Below the pieces are notes generated by a model. That model did no database searches and was not told where the DNA came from. It worked only from the letters and a program-made list of their open reading frames with translations. A DNA stretch of 64,000 nt from Lindgomyces ingoldianus. Its lineage: Eukaryota; Ascomycota; Dothideomycetes; Pleosporales; Lindgomycetaceae. Of this stretch, positions 20,206 to 31,660 are shown piece by piece (the first letter of the stretch is position 1; each line of letters opens with the position of its first letter). The stretch covers positions 393,124 to 457,123 of the forward strand of contig NW_022985189.1 in assembly GCF_010093535.1 (NCBI RefSeq). The letters run 5' to 3'. Position numbers and translations under genes: made by a program.

Positions 20206-22539
20206 TCACTCTTTCGGCACAGCCGGAGCCGTCACCATAGTCTTAGCATCAATTCCCTTCGATGTAGACGTGGGCGTAGACGAGAGCACTTCACTCATAA
20301 CCCTACCCTCTTCCTTCTCCAACTTTTTCTTCTCCGCTGCCAAACCAAACGGATCCCAGCCCGCCTCATCAACCTGATCTTTAGCATCATCCTCCCAATC
20401 ATCCTCATCCTCGTCGCCAAAGCAGAACAAGTCTTTCGCGCTTCCCCTCTCTGCCTTCCGGTGCTTGCCTGCTGGGATCGTACATCCTCCGACGGTTTCT
20501 CGGAATTTGTTCGCGTAGGCGAGAGCCATGCTTGATGAATTGTCAGGATTAATTAGTTCACCATCGTAGAGTAGGTACGGGAGATGAGGGATCTCTGGAA
20601 GATCGCCATCGAATGGGAGTGCAAGATGTAGCGGCCGAGAGTGTGGGATGACAGGGGCTTCCGTATTGTATGGGGGAGGCGGCGGTTTCTCTGCCGTGAG
20701 GAACGGCTCGTCCGGGAGGTTCGGTGGTGATTCCGACCCCTGATCCGATTCCGTCGGCGAGGGAGGGGTAAACTCTTCAGGGGGATGATATAGCTCGCTG
20801 TGCACGGTAGCGATGGACTCCGAGGCGATTGTTGCAGGATAATAAAGTGAGTAGCCGCGAGACCGCATGAATTCCAGCATGTATTCAGTCCACGCAGGAA
20901 GGGTTTCTGAGACCAGCTTTGGCCTCGCTGCTGTCTTAGGCGCTTGATGCTGCATCGCAACACGGTTGCTAAGAAAAGAGTGTAACTCCGCCCATTTGTC
21001 GGCGAAGAAAAGTGCTGCATGGCTATTCGGGGCTTGCCAGAGGAATGGCACGCTTGGGGCATTAGGAAACTGCTGTGTATATCTCGCAGTGTTCATATCG
21101 CTAGGCCTCGGAGGCTTTAATGCTGTCTTTCCATCTAAGCGTGTGGCGGGTAGCTCAAGGCTAATACCCATCATGTTTTCGCTATCCATTTCGCCATACG
21201 AAGAGTACTTGTACTCGAGGAGAGTGTATTTTAGATAATGGTAGTATAAAGGTGACAGTTCTGCTTGGGGTGAGAGCAGTAAAACGTGCGAATTAGTGGT
21301 GCTTGTGGGATAAAATAATTCCAGGAATCTGGTAGAGCTGTCTTCCTGCGTTGCCCTCTGGGTAGTGATCCGACGTCGGAGGGTCATTTGACTTGTTGCA
21401 AGAGGATTATCGGCACTCACAGGAGGCCAAACGAAGTTCTCTAAATACTGCTTCATGGGGCCATCAACATCGGCGGGGAGCTCAATGGTTAGGCGGGGCG
21501 GCTTCAGGCCGTGATAGTCGGCCCTCACGATGGACTTGAGCAGCTGCATGACACCACCCGAAGACCCATACGGCGCTTGAATCAGGATATCCACGGTAGG
21601 GTAGTGCCAGCTTTTCAGCGACCCAGCGTCTAGCCTCGTGATCCACATAAAGTTTTCTAGTCGGTCTTTCGGCACTTCAATAATAGGAATATTGAAGAGC
21701 TTGGACTTCGATCGCATTGCCCTGACAAAGAAGGCATCCTCCGAGAGCGAATCGTCGATGATTATGGCCTGTGGATGGAGGAGGTTGTGAATATGCGACA
21801 TGGCTCCTGCGACACTTCCTTCAGCTCGTGCTTCTGAGCTGTATTCGGTGAAGTCTGGTCGTGCGTCATGCCAGATTGCGGGACACTTTTCTTTATCGAT
21901 CCCGTTGATTGCAAGCAAACTGTCTAACGGTATGTCCTCGCGACCCATGATAGCAGCGTGGACCCAGTTCCTACCCCATTTCGACATTTCGCAGATCATG
22001 GGAAGAAGAACAGTGGCGCTTTTGAGGTTTGAAATGGCGAACAGCACATTCCGATTCGTGGCGCGGTATCCTTGGGTATGTGATGAAGCGTGAAGCGACT
22101 CTGCGAGCCTGTAGAAGCGGACCTGTCCATTGTAGGAATGCGGCGGCGGACTGCCGTCCTTAGGAAGCCTCGTGCCAGGAGGTGGGCCTTTTGGTTCCAC
22201 GTCGTCTGCTGGGTTGTCTCCCGCATTGGTTACGGGCGCATACTGCCCTCCAAACGGTCTGTTCCGCCCATGAAACTCCCCCAGATCCGGTATGTTGTGG
22301 ATGAACAGATAAACCAGGTACAGGCCTACCACGGCTAATACTATCCGCCGCCGCCGGAACCTCAGTGGCGTCTTCAAGAAAGCCCAGGAGAATCTCCTTC
22401 CCGGTGCTCCAGGCCTGTGGTCGTCATCCTTCTTCCCCAGCTCTTCATCGCCTGGAAGTATGGTCCTGCCGAGCATGCTGGCCCGCGTCACGCCCTCCTG
22501 CAACCACCCGCGGTTTCTAGATCGACCGCCAGCGAGCAT
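20206..22539 (-). CDS. Type II membrane protein, fungal glycosyltransferase-like
   Basis: One exon, 777 residues. The N-terminal ~65 residues are basic and cytosolic (FRRRRIV), followed by one membrane-spanning helix at ~66-81 (VLAVVGLYLVYLFI), the layout of Golgi type II glycosyltransferases. The luminal part (~140-400) carries a conserved-looking globular block (LFAISNLKSATVLLPMICEM; WGRNWVHAAIMG; AIIIDDSLSEDAFFVRAMR, with a DDS that could be the acidic metal/sugar-nucleotide motif). Later regions include SPLYYHYLKYTLLEY and YMLEFMRSRGYSLYYPA. The C-terminal part is Pro-rich, then acidic (GDEDEDDWEDD). I recognise it as the uncharacterised fungal family often labelled glycosyltransferase family 2-like; donor, acceptor and pathway are not known to me. 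No frame breaks are seen. An alternative start at residue 22 is possible, but the first Met is kept. Confidence 0.75.
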   Translation of the reverse strand: MLAGGRSRNRGWLQEGVTRASMLGRTILPGDEELGKKDDDHRPGAPGRRFSWAFLKTPLRFRRRRIVLAVVGLYLVYLFIHNIPDLGEFHGRNRPFGGQYAPVTNAGDNPADDVEPKGPPPGTRLPKDGSPPPHSYNGQVRFYRLAESLHASSHTQGYRATNRNVLFAISNLKSATVLLPMICEMSKWGRNWVHAAIMGREDIPLDSLLAINGIDKEKCPAIWHDARPDFTEYSSEARAEGSVAGAMSHIHNLLHPQAIIIDDSLSEDAFFVRAMRSKSKLFNIPIIEVPKDRLENFMWITRLDAGSLKSWHYPTVDILIQAPYGSSGGVMQLLKSIVRADYHGLKPPRLTIELPADVDGPMKQYLENFVWPPVSADNPLATSQMTLRRRITTQRATQEDSSTRFLELFYPTSTTNSHVLLLSPQAELSPLYYHYLKYTLLEYKYSSYGEMDSENMMGISLELPATRLDGKTALKPPRPSDMNTARYTQQFPNAPSVPFLWQAPNSHAALFFADKWAELHSFLSNRVAMQHQAPKTAARPKLVSETLPAWTEYMLEFMRSRGYSLYYPATIASESIATVHSELYHPPEEFTPPSPTESDQGSESPPNLPDEPFLTAEKPPPPPYNTEAPVIPHSRPLHLALPFDGDLPEIPHLPYLLYDGELINPDNSSSMALAYANKFRETVGGCTIPAGKHRKAERGSAKDLFCFGDEDEDDWEDDAKDQVDEAGWDPFGLAAEKKKLEKEEGRVMSEVLSSTPTSTSKGIDAKTMVTAPAVPKE

Positions 22540-23042
22540 GCGCCCTCTTTACACCATCGCGTTATGAGAAGATAAGGTATGGGCTCGTGGTCGACATGCG
22601 ATTCCAATGGTGAGGCTCTTCGGAACTGACAGCGAGGCAAAGCGTGCGCCGGTGCACGATCGTTCTTGGCAACGGATTGTATCAATTAATCAGGTGTGGT
22701 GGTAGACAGGTGAAGTGAACGCGTGTCTTCTAAGGACATCTCACAGCAAGGTTTAAAAGCACGTTCAAGCAGACAAACTGGTGATCTCAAGCAAGGCTAA
22801 TTTGGCGTTCATCGGTCGACCCTTGCGCAACGGCCAAGCCATGTATCCTCTAACCAAACGGAGGAGACCCGGCCCTCGTTTCAAATTGCCCGCTAGATGA
22901 ACACCCTCCCTCTCACCCCTCTTCATCAAAACCCTCTCCCATACCCCACCATTTCATCTAAAATGCGGCTTCGCTGGCTTCATCCAATGCCCTTGTCGCT
23001 CCAATTAGTCTTCTCCTCGTCCTGTCTTATCCAGGTTTCACT
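22540..23042. other. Intergenic, no gene seen
   Basis: It lies between the start of the GT-like gene and the end of the P450 gene, both on the minus strand. A + strand frame at 22897-23136 overlaps the P450 3' end and is a shadow. Confidence 0.5.
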
Positions 23043-24729
23043 TCAAGAACATCCCCCCAGTGAGCTCTTTTTGTCCGCAGCGCGAAGTGCCTCCCTCAAG
23101 GCTTTCTCATTCCGCGGCTTGAATATGACCTTGTAGTGCTTGCACATAGTGACAAGGCTCGTTGGATCAGCACTTCCGAGAACGGGATGAGTCTCCACTT
23201 GGGAGTCCTGCTGGATCTCGAAGCTATTCAGCATCCGCAAAAAAGTCAGGTATAATTCTCGGTTTGCAAGCAGCGACCCAGCACACATCCGGTATCCGAG
23301 ACCATATGTGAACAGTGGCGCATCCGGTTGCTCGATCCAGCGTTCTGGCCGGAACGCCTCTGGATCTGCCCACACTTTCGGGTCTGTGTCTAAGGTTAGC
23401 CCAAGGTTGCCGCAGACTATTTGTGATCGACATACCCATGTTGCATGCCCACGCGTTGAGGTAAATGGTGCTTCCAGCCGGTATCAGCTTCCCTTCGTAT
23501 ATAATGTCCTTCACTGTCGCCCGAGGAAGAGCCAGCCGAAGGACGCAGTAATATCTTAGACATTCGCGCACTAGCGCTGCAATGTACCCGCATTTCTGGT
23601 CATCTTGTGCGTCACACAGTGGCTCCCCGTCTGTGTAATACTCCCGGATAGCCTCGATCGCTTTCTTTTGAATGTCTGGACGTTGGGCGAAAAGTGCCAC
23701 GCTCCATTGAACTAAGGTAGTGATTGTATCCAAGCCACCTGATAGCATGGTCAAGCTGATAGACGTCAACTCCTCCTTGTTTAACGCGGCTTCCTTGTCC
23801 AAAATGACGTTGGCCTGAATACACGGTTTGTGAATTCCTTTCTCCATTCGGTCATCCAAGTCACTGTTCAAACGCTTTAAATATACATCTCTTCGATCCC
23901 GCATCTCTCGCGCTCTCTTAGACCCGAAACTGAAGGGATTCATTCGTAGTATGGGGATGTAGTCTTGGAGATTGCCAGTCGTGCTTCGAAACTTACTTAT
24001 AATCTCTTCTACCTCCGTGATCTCTTCAAACATAGGATCGTTGCGGCTGCCCATGCGCGTGCCCCAGTTCAATGTTAGAGAGAGACTCAGACTGAGGCGT
24101 TGAATCATGGGCATCGGATCCACACCGACTTTGCCGGCTTGTCCATTCTCGAATCCTTCTTTGACGAAGTCCTTCGTCTCGACATCTAGGTGGTCTATGT
24201 ATGTGGCGATGGATGGTTTGTTGAGAGCAGAAGCTGCTCCTTTCCGTCGGCGTTTTAAGGAATCGTTGAAAGGAGACGTTCCGATCGTTGTTCCGGCCGT
24301 GTTGGAGAGGACCTAAGCAGATATTAGACCCCCAACTCTACCACATCCAATTCTCAGCCGTACTTTGTGAAAGGTCCAGAACACTGGCCTGGAGCTGAGC
24401 GCCTGGCTATGCTGTCCAAAGATTTTCCTCGCTGCCTCGGCACTATTGACTACAATCACAGGCACATTTCCCAACTGTATCTGATACACATCGCCGTGTA
24501 TCTTGGACCATTGCCGGTACTTCTCCGCTGCGTTGAACTTGATATCTGGGATGTTTCCGACAAGCGGCCAATTCGTAGGACCCGAGAAACCCTTCACTCT
24601 CGCCGCACGGCGTACGAATTCGTTGACGATAATGTAGCTAAGAGGGATACCTAAGAAAAGGACTAGAAGACTTCGAAAGGGATGGTCCTCTAGCTCTATC
24701 GATAGGATTGGTAGGATCGTGGAAATCAT
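23043..24729 (-). CDS. Cytochrome P450, CYP504-like (phenylacetate hydroxylase type)
   Basis: Three exons: 24729-24364, 24312-23436 and 23383-23043, giving 527 residues. The introns are 51 bp (24313-24363) and 52 bp (23384-23435), both GT-AG and phase-consistent. An N-terminal membrane anchor (~17-38) is followed by a GFSGPTNWPLVGNIP hinge, the I-helix motif (LSGGLDTITT), ExxR (RECLR), the PERF-type region (FRPERW) and the haem-binding loop FTYGLGYRMCAG with its Cys ligand. The YGLGYRMCAGSLLANRELY stretch, the Asn-Ala-Trp-Ala-Cys-Asn-Met block and ARVKGFSGP are typical of CYP504, whose characterised members hydroxylate phenylacetate or hydroxyphenylacetate on the way to homogentisate. No homogentisate-pathway genes lie nearby, so the substrate is uncertain. 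All hallmark residues are present. A stop just after KKSSLGGCS ends the protein. Confidence 0.9.
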
Positions 24730-25589
24730 CGTGATTATCAGAATAATGTGTGAGTGAGGGAAAAAAGAAGGCCCAATAAGCTTTCCAAGGAGGGCGGGGT
24801 GCAGGTGAGTAGGTCGTCGTCGTATTTTGTATTCACAGCCGTCCGCAAACTAGCCAAGCTAGATCCCCCATCCGTGCTTCTTATTCTTGAAGCCAGAGCT
24901 TCTCTTCCCCGTTGGTTCACTGGTTCCTCCAGGGAAATGTCGGCACTTGGTCCCCGCAGCGGTGATCGCAAGGGCGGAATGTGCGGAAGGGTTCCGTGCC
25001 GCGGAATGTCTGTCGGCCCCGTGGGGGAAGGTTGAGCTCAACAGAAGAATGAGGGTGCGGCAATAGTTGACATGCAATGATGGTCTGAGAAGCCTGTTCT
25101 AATCTGACATTTTAGCGGAAGCAAACCTCAATCAAAGTTGTGTCCTGTGTCACGTTGTTTGTTAGCTCCAAGATTTGCTTTTTGATGTCGCCTCCTAGAC
25201 GCTGACCACACATCTGGCAAGGCTCATCCTTGACTACCTACTCGCGGTAGGTACATTGCGGCTTTCGCGAGGTCAATACCAACTGCTTCATTGATCACAA
25301 TCATACCATGACAGATTCACTCTCTTGCTCCTATCTTTCTTCTTTACCAACATACTCCATATTACTCCTCCTTTCGATATCTTTGTGACGTCAGATTTAT
25401 GACCAATCGCGTGAAGGTTAGAACTTCACAATGGCAAACCGTGAAACTCGATCTAAGATTGCATTGAAAGGAAATTTTCGGCTTTGAACGAACATTCACC
25501 TTCTTAGCAACAACGCCAATTTCTTCAAATATTCGGGATGTCCCCCAATTCCTGTAAACCTGGCCCGGGATGCCTATAAACCTCCTCCG
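24730..25589. other. Intergenic, no gene seen
   Basis: Upstream region of the P450 gene, followed by DNA without a recognisable frame. A TGACGTCA palindrome at about 25386-25393 could be a bZIP site but is a single chance-level hit. Confidence 0.45.
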
Positions 25590-26967
25590 GGTGTTGGAAG
25601 CAGATCGTTTGGGTCATTCTTTGACAGTTCTGGTGGATCACGTGTCGTTCTGGTTGCCGATGCTAGGTTAGTATCTGTTCCAGTTGCCTCTATTCTAGGA
25701 AGTCTTAGCCCAGCTCTGCGATAATTGGGAGCCTAAATGGTTCTTTCTAGCCATGGACATCGGGATCCTGTCGAGTTTGTGCGGTCATCACAAGGCGCCC
25801 GGTCGAATACTTCGACTTTTCTATCGAAGCCATTGAAGGCGACTAGCGCAGCTGTCGTGCCATCCACAATTTTGCCCACCAACATCCAAGCACTCAAAAA
25901 AAAATATTTTTAAAAAAAAATTGTGCCAGCCTTCAAGCACTTCCCTGAATGGGTGTGCCGAAATGAGGAAGTTCAGAGCTTCATCGACAACCCCTGAGCT
26001 CATAACAACGAGATACCACTAGAGAAGCGAGCGCATCCCTACGGACCAGATCTCTATAGCATAGGCACGTCTATGTAAGCCGTCATCCAATACCTCGACC
26101 AAGTGGGCCTGAAACCTGCGAAAGAAGCTTGATGTCGCTATGGATATTTGCAGCCTTGGGTTGACGGTCCTGCAAAATACGGCCTCACCACCCTGCATAA
26201 AGGATATGGTCCTTTCGAAGCCAGCATCATTAAAATGCTCCAAGTTTTCTTCGCCAACCACACCCACTTTGCTATGCAATCTTCCAACAGCGGAAACCCC
26301 TTTGACGCCGGAATGATCCCCCGACTGGTCACGGACGCCAAACAGTACTACCGCTCTATCTACTGGGTTGACGCTGCGTCCTGGAACTTGCACGATACGC
26401 ATATTTTCAACATGCTTTCCCGAATGGTCAAGGTGAAGCTAGGTGCGAAAGTCGTTGGGTAGGCGCATAATTCACATGTAGGCGATGTCAGGGTCACGAG
26501 CATGGGCACTGAGCGTGGGGAAATCAACCCAGTTCTGCTGTGTCGCTAGAATAGCGCTAATCTGGGAGATGTTGCTATTGTCGGTATGGGCACACATGAC
26601 GGCGAAGCTGCGACCGCGGATGCGCGGGATGAAGCTATGTAGTTCATCTCTACCAATCCCTCACGGAAGGGCTCGTGGAAAACAGGCTATGCACAACATG
26701 GATATCCCATATTTCCTCCTTAATTTGCGGAAAGATTACCTCAGCGCTGGTGTTTAGAGGGTGTTGGATAAGGAGAAGCCGCAACAGTTCATTGGCGCCA
26801 CTTGTTACCCCAGGATGAAGAAATGGAGTCATTATCGGAGGGTAAGGCTGGTGAGTGAGCTCAATGCGTGGGTTTGATTTGATAGGGCGAGTGTCATGAT
26901 GGCTTTCGAGGCTGCGCAGCCGAAGGAGGAGATTGTGACAGGGGAGATATATCCTTTTAGTTTATAG
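25590..26967 (+). pseudogene. Erythromycin esterase-family gene, RIP-decayed
   Basis: Fragments in order match the erythromycin esterase (EreA/EreB-like) family common in fungi. FGSFFDSSGGSRVVLVADA comes first, then an 84-bp intron (25667-25750) whose removal restores the conserved A-S-H-G. Next are VEYFDFSIEAIEGD followed by TAG, FPEWVCRNEEVQSFIDNP, GPDLYSIGTSM followed by TAA then AVIQYLDQVG, the long stretch LQPWVDGPAKYG to VKLGAKVVG, TAG in place of a Trp codon before AHNSHVGDVR, GMGTHDGE, and finally AFEAAQPKEEIVTGEIYPFS. At least five stops are C-to-T or G-to-A changes (CAA to TAA, CGA to TGA, TGG to TAG). A poly-A stretch at 25895-25919 interrupts it. The bacterial relatives hydrolyse macrolide lactones; the fungal role is unknown. 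This copy is dead. Confidence 0.8.
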
Positions 26968-29079
26968 TTGGGTGCACATGCTCTAGACATGCATCGCTTT
27001 TGGCAATCTGTTTCCTATCTCATTCTGTATGCCTGTAGTCGTTCGCTTCCCAGAGCTTTTGCCTTTGGTGGTCAGCATTCATATTCCTTACAGGCGATAG
27101 ATTGGTAGATTGCCTCTGCTCTAATTTTTCTCGTTGATTTGTCTTGACACATCTTAGTAGCCTGCTTCTAATTTGGCCATAATAGCTTCTAGACTGCAGT
27201 TGATAGCATTTCAAATCCTAATCGCTGATTAAATTTACAAGAACTCGGAATCCGGCTATCGAATGTTCTCAATAAAGTTCCCTCTTGACGCCTGGGTCTC
27301 GAGGGGGAACAAACTGCAGGTTTGACCGCATGACGTCAAAGCGAAATAATTCTCTCACAACGTGTTATTTCACAATCTGCGTTCGAGAGAATCCCACAAA
27401 CACTAGTTCCAGGTGAGAGCACCTCATACGTCTCTTCCCTCGAGCTGTGACACTATCCTCCTATCTTCTAGCGCCATCTATCCCTCTGTCTGTCCCTCGC
27501 CACCCCCCTCCTTATCGCAAGTATTCCGCTCCCGTGGCCATCCATCGCCCCTAACCTCGTTATTCACGACGAGATTGACCTTGTCGTTCTACTCACTGCT
27601 GGACCCATTATATTCTTACCTCCGCCAATCCTCACTTCGCTGGGACTCCACTCGTGCCCATTCATTATAGGTGTCACGCCATGTCTCACTCGTAATGCCA
27701 TAGTAAATCTAATTTCACATGCCTCAGATTGACTACACTCAATGGCGGTGTCATGAATCTGGTTCTCCAGTGGAGGACTTATGTCCATTCGTTGGACATG
27801 CCATATCGAGATCCGGGTACTGCGTTTACTGGGTGGTGAGTAGGAAGAGGTCTTCTGTGTGACAATGAGCTGCTTAGTGTCATGAAGGAGCTCTGATGAG
27901 TAGAGAATGCGTCAGGGATGAGGACTGATGATCGCTTGGTGGGTCAGGAGGCTTAGGAAGGTATTAATAGAGGTCTGGAACCGACTTGATAGTTTCAGGC
28001 CGAGCACTCCTGCTGGCGCTAGGGAATATCATGTGCGTGCACATGGAGACCCTGATAAGGCACGTACTCTGGGTCAGGGAAAACTGCACACACCAAGCAT
28101 AAGGCCTAACATCACCTCAAGCTATCTTCGACACATGATTCCCAGGCCTACGGACCGTCTCCCGGACACCTCCACCTTAGATCATCACTGTCTTAGACTG
28201 CCTATAATTCTCGTCAATGAACGTTAACTTCAACCTAGATAAGATGGACTTAGGGGTCAAGGTATAGAAAGACCGGTTGGCGAGGAAGATGTCCTGAGTG
28301 GCGACTGAGAAACCTATCCTCAATCCCAGCAAACTCACCTCGCTCTGCAACGGCCAGACACCTTTCCCAACACTGATAGCGCTACGAGAACAAGTTCACT
28401 GCACTATGGGAATAAGAAACATTTAGTCGTGGGTTTGCTAGTACGGCGATTAATAGCGCTGAGGTTATTGATGCTGAGATTAACTGTAACTCTCCATTGC
28501 TTCAGTCTCAGGCACGTCTCTAAGCCCAATAATCTCGCGAGCTTCTATTGGTTGCTGCTAGCGAACAGAGATTCTTGAGCTGGGTTCCTATCAGCATGAT
28601 GTAAGTTGACAACGAGACCCATGACGCTGATAATCACTGTAGCACCCCGTTTCTCACTCTGCGACACGTTTCTCACTCTGCGACACGTTTCCAAAGCCGG
28701 TAGTCCCACGAAACCCTTTTGGCAGCCCCTAGAGAATAGGAAGTCCTAAGTCTCGCAAAGGCAGAAAGGAGGTTGAGGATAGTGTAAGGTTCGAGGAAGC
28801 CAAAAGAGCTCCGACGTGACTATATAGTGTACGAAACAGCAGGTACTCCGAATGAATGAATAGTGCAGAGAGGGGGTACGGCATCCAGCGCTTCCAACCG
28901 TACGTAATACAATTCGACTCAACCAAATCCGGGACGTTACGTCTAACTTTCTTAGTACGTTTCTACTATATAATTAACATGAGGACCACTTACAAGTCTT
29001 AACTGTAACAATTAAGAATCCTTGTACAGCTTAACAACTTAGCAGAAGTTACAACGTAACGCTAGAACAAATATAATCT
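26968..29079. other. No recognisable gene; borders assembly gap
   Basis: About 2.1 kb with no supported gene. A + strand frame at 27413-27670 is Ser/Leu/Pro-rich without motifs. The last ~120 bases before the gap become AT-rich, which suggests that the gap lies in or next to a repeat. Confidence 0.45.
28649..28690. repeat. Direct repeat, 19 bp x 2
   Basis: Two perfect adjoining copies of GTTTCTCACTCTGCGACAC followed by a partial third (GTTT). Confidence 0.9.
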
Positions 29080-29589
29080 NNNNNNNNNNNNNNNNNNNNN
29101 NNNNNNNNNNNNNNNNNNNNNNNNNNNNNNNNNNNNNNNNNNNNNNNNNNNNNNNNNNNNNNNNNNNNNNNNNNNNNNNNNNNNNNNNNNNNNNNNNNNN
29201 NNNNNNNNNNNNNNNNNNNNNNNNNNNNNNNNNNNNNNNNNNNNNNNNNNNNNNNNNNNNNNNNNNNNNNNNNNNNNNNNNNNNNNNNNNNNNNNNNNNN
29301 NNNNNNNNNNNNNNNNNNNNNNNNNNNNNNNNNNNNNNNNNNNNNNNNNNNNNNNNNNNNNNNNNNNNNNNNNNNNNNNNNNNNNNNNNNNNNNNNNNNN
29401 NNNNNNNNNNNNNNNNNNNNNNNNNNNNNNNNNNNNNNNNNNNNNNNNNNNNNNNNNNNNNNNNNNNNNNNNNNNNNNNNNNNNNNNNNNNNNNNNNNNN
29501 NNNNNNNNNNNNNNNNNNNNNNNNNNNNNNNNNNNNNNNNNNNNNNNNNNNNNNNNNNNNNNNNNNNNNNNNNNNNNNNNNNNNNNNNN
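29080..29589. other. Assembly gap (510 N)
   Basis: Unresolved bases. Sequence on both sides is AT-rich for about 100-300 bp, consistent with a collapsed or unjoined repeat. Confidence 1.
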
Positions 29590-31660
29590 CTAATAAGAGT
29601 TATAATATTGCTATAACTCTTAGGTTTTCTGCTGCCTTTTGTATAAGCAATTACTAGTAAGAGAGAATAGCAAATTATAACTTAAGGATAATATTAAGGG
29701 CAAAAAGTTAACTGTTTGCATAGGATCTAATACTCTAGCCCCCCCCCTCTCTAACGCGTTCTTGCTTATTGTACACAACAGAGTTTTTACTAATTGTTAC
29801 TTAAAAACGCCCCCTTAAACGCCCTCCTAACGCTTGCCCATAGATGTCTAATCAGGTCCTATATTACTAGGAAAAATCGACTTTCTAAGACGTATTATGG
29901 ACTGTAAGGGGACCTCTCTTAGTTGTACGTTACGATTGACAGTCCTCTTACGTTTGTACGGCTCACGTGACCGTAACTATTCACTTTTCTGAGTCGTAGT
30001 ACGTACGGTTGGAAGCGCTGACGGCATCGTTTGGGACACTAGGCTAGCTACCGATTGGTATCCTATACCGACTTTGATTGTAGATTGACAACCCATTTCG
30101 AGAATATTCGAAGGCAAAGGCAAAGGCAAAGAGACTGTGGAGTCTATCACTGTTACTGAAAGTTCCCCCGAGGATTCCATTATTTGGGGCCTACAGAAGT
30201 GGAACAAATATTGCAAGAAGAAAGACAGATGCGGATAAAAAAGGACTGGGAGTGATTCGACACCTAATACCCGTATTTCCACCTTGAACCGCCTCCGCTC
30301 CTAAGGGATAAATTTAAGCATCTAACGGCCAGTACAGCAGTCAAGAAAAACGCCCACATTGCGTCGGAGCTTATGCAGCACAAAGTATTGGAATGTCAGG
30401 ATCTAGGATACGAAGTATTTCGTTACAATTTTAACCCTATTGTAGTTAAGTTTCTCACGAAAGCCCGTCAAAAGATGCGGTTGTTTAGTTCACCTCAGAA
30501 TATTCTAAGTTTAGAGCTATATTTTACTATACATGGTCTAACATAAGGGCAGTGGAGCAAACACTCATGGTTCGAATGAAATACGATTGGAAGATTTGGA
30601 TAAGCTAACACAAATAAAATAATCTGATCCTTCATGAGTAGGGCGAAGGGACCAAAATCAATGGAGATTCATAACACCTTTGGCAGATCTATCTTTACTA
30701 AAATGAACGCTCTTGGCACTTGGAGCGACGACAAGCTTGCAAATATTATTTAATCTAGCTGAGCTAGCGAAAAGCGGCTAACATGAGCAATCTAAATTTA
30801 GCATTTGTACGATCGCTAGAGTAAGGACTCAGCGTTCGACAAGCCCGCTACGATACTCTCTCTAGACAACTTACTCATCAGAACGGCGAAGATCAGGGCA
30901 CCACTCAAAATACGGCTTTGATCCCTTCTCCAATTCACTTCGAAAGGTGGATTTGTCTTGGAGGCTTTCGTTGTTCCGTATATGCACATTGAACCCTCCT
31001 TTGTGTTCCTACCATCACGTGTTTGCTCATTGGTTCCTTCTTTTCGCATCTTAATACCCTATTCATGCAGTAGAGGCATTTGGGAAGTGCGCTAGGTGTA
31101 CCAGGGGACTGCTTTAATTGTATTCTTATTCTTATGGCTGCCGGGGGGGCGTTTATTTCATAGATATGGGTCTTTATACCATTCTTATTTGATATTTCTC
31201 CAGTTTTGGTTTACTGTCCTTGTCATTCAAGCTCACTAGCTTAGGCGTACAGCTTTATTGATACCTCACTCGACTAGCCTTCTATATGTTGAGACGAGAA
31301 AAGTGGTGAAGATGGTCGCAAACGTAACTTCGACCCCCATTCACGACCCCACCCCCACGGCACCGAACACATTCCCAGGTCACCGGCGTCGCCAGCCACG
31401 AGCACCCATCACCAGGTCGCAGGGAGCGTTTACAGTTCCTCGGAATGTAGAGACATGTGCTGTGTGCTTTGAATTATTTATTCTTTTCTCGGGATGCAGT
31501 TCACGTAGCTGTCTACACTACATCTTCACCGACAAAACTCTCCACCATTATTCCTCGAGCACCATCTTCAACTGCATCTACCTATCACCAAATATTTCTC
31601 AGACTTCATTCTTCCCTATTGACTTCCTATAGCCATTCAGACCTCGTCTTTCTTTCCACT
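29590..31660. other. Gap flank and upstream region, no gene supported
   Basis: AT-rich to about 29870, then normal composition. A + strand stretch at 30088-30235 (KGKGKETVESITVTESSPED, then WGLQKWNKYCKKKDRCG, stop) reads like protein but has no start or family I recognise. The last ~400 bp should contain the promoter and 5' leader of the gene starting at 31661. The open frame 31258-31632 overlaps that leader in another frame and is not supported. Confidence 0.4.

Noticed and set aside
25384..25393. TGACGTCA as a regulatory bZIP site
   Set aside because: A single 8-mer with no adjacent functional gene on the right strand; expected by chance at this frequency.
27413..27670. 85-codon + strand frame as a secreted peptide
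   Set aside because: Ser/Pro/Leu-rich without a real signal peptide pattern or conserved cysteines; likely chance in CT-rich DNA.
31258..31632. Open frame of 124 codons before the first unknown gene
   Set aside because: It overlaps the leader of the downstream gene in another frame, has no motif, and its C-terminal part is translated untranslated leader.
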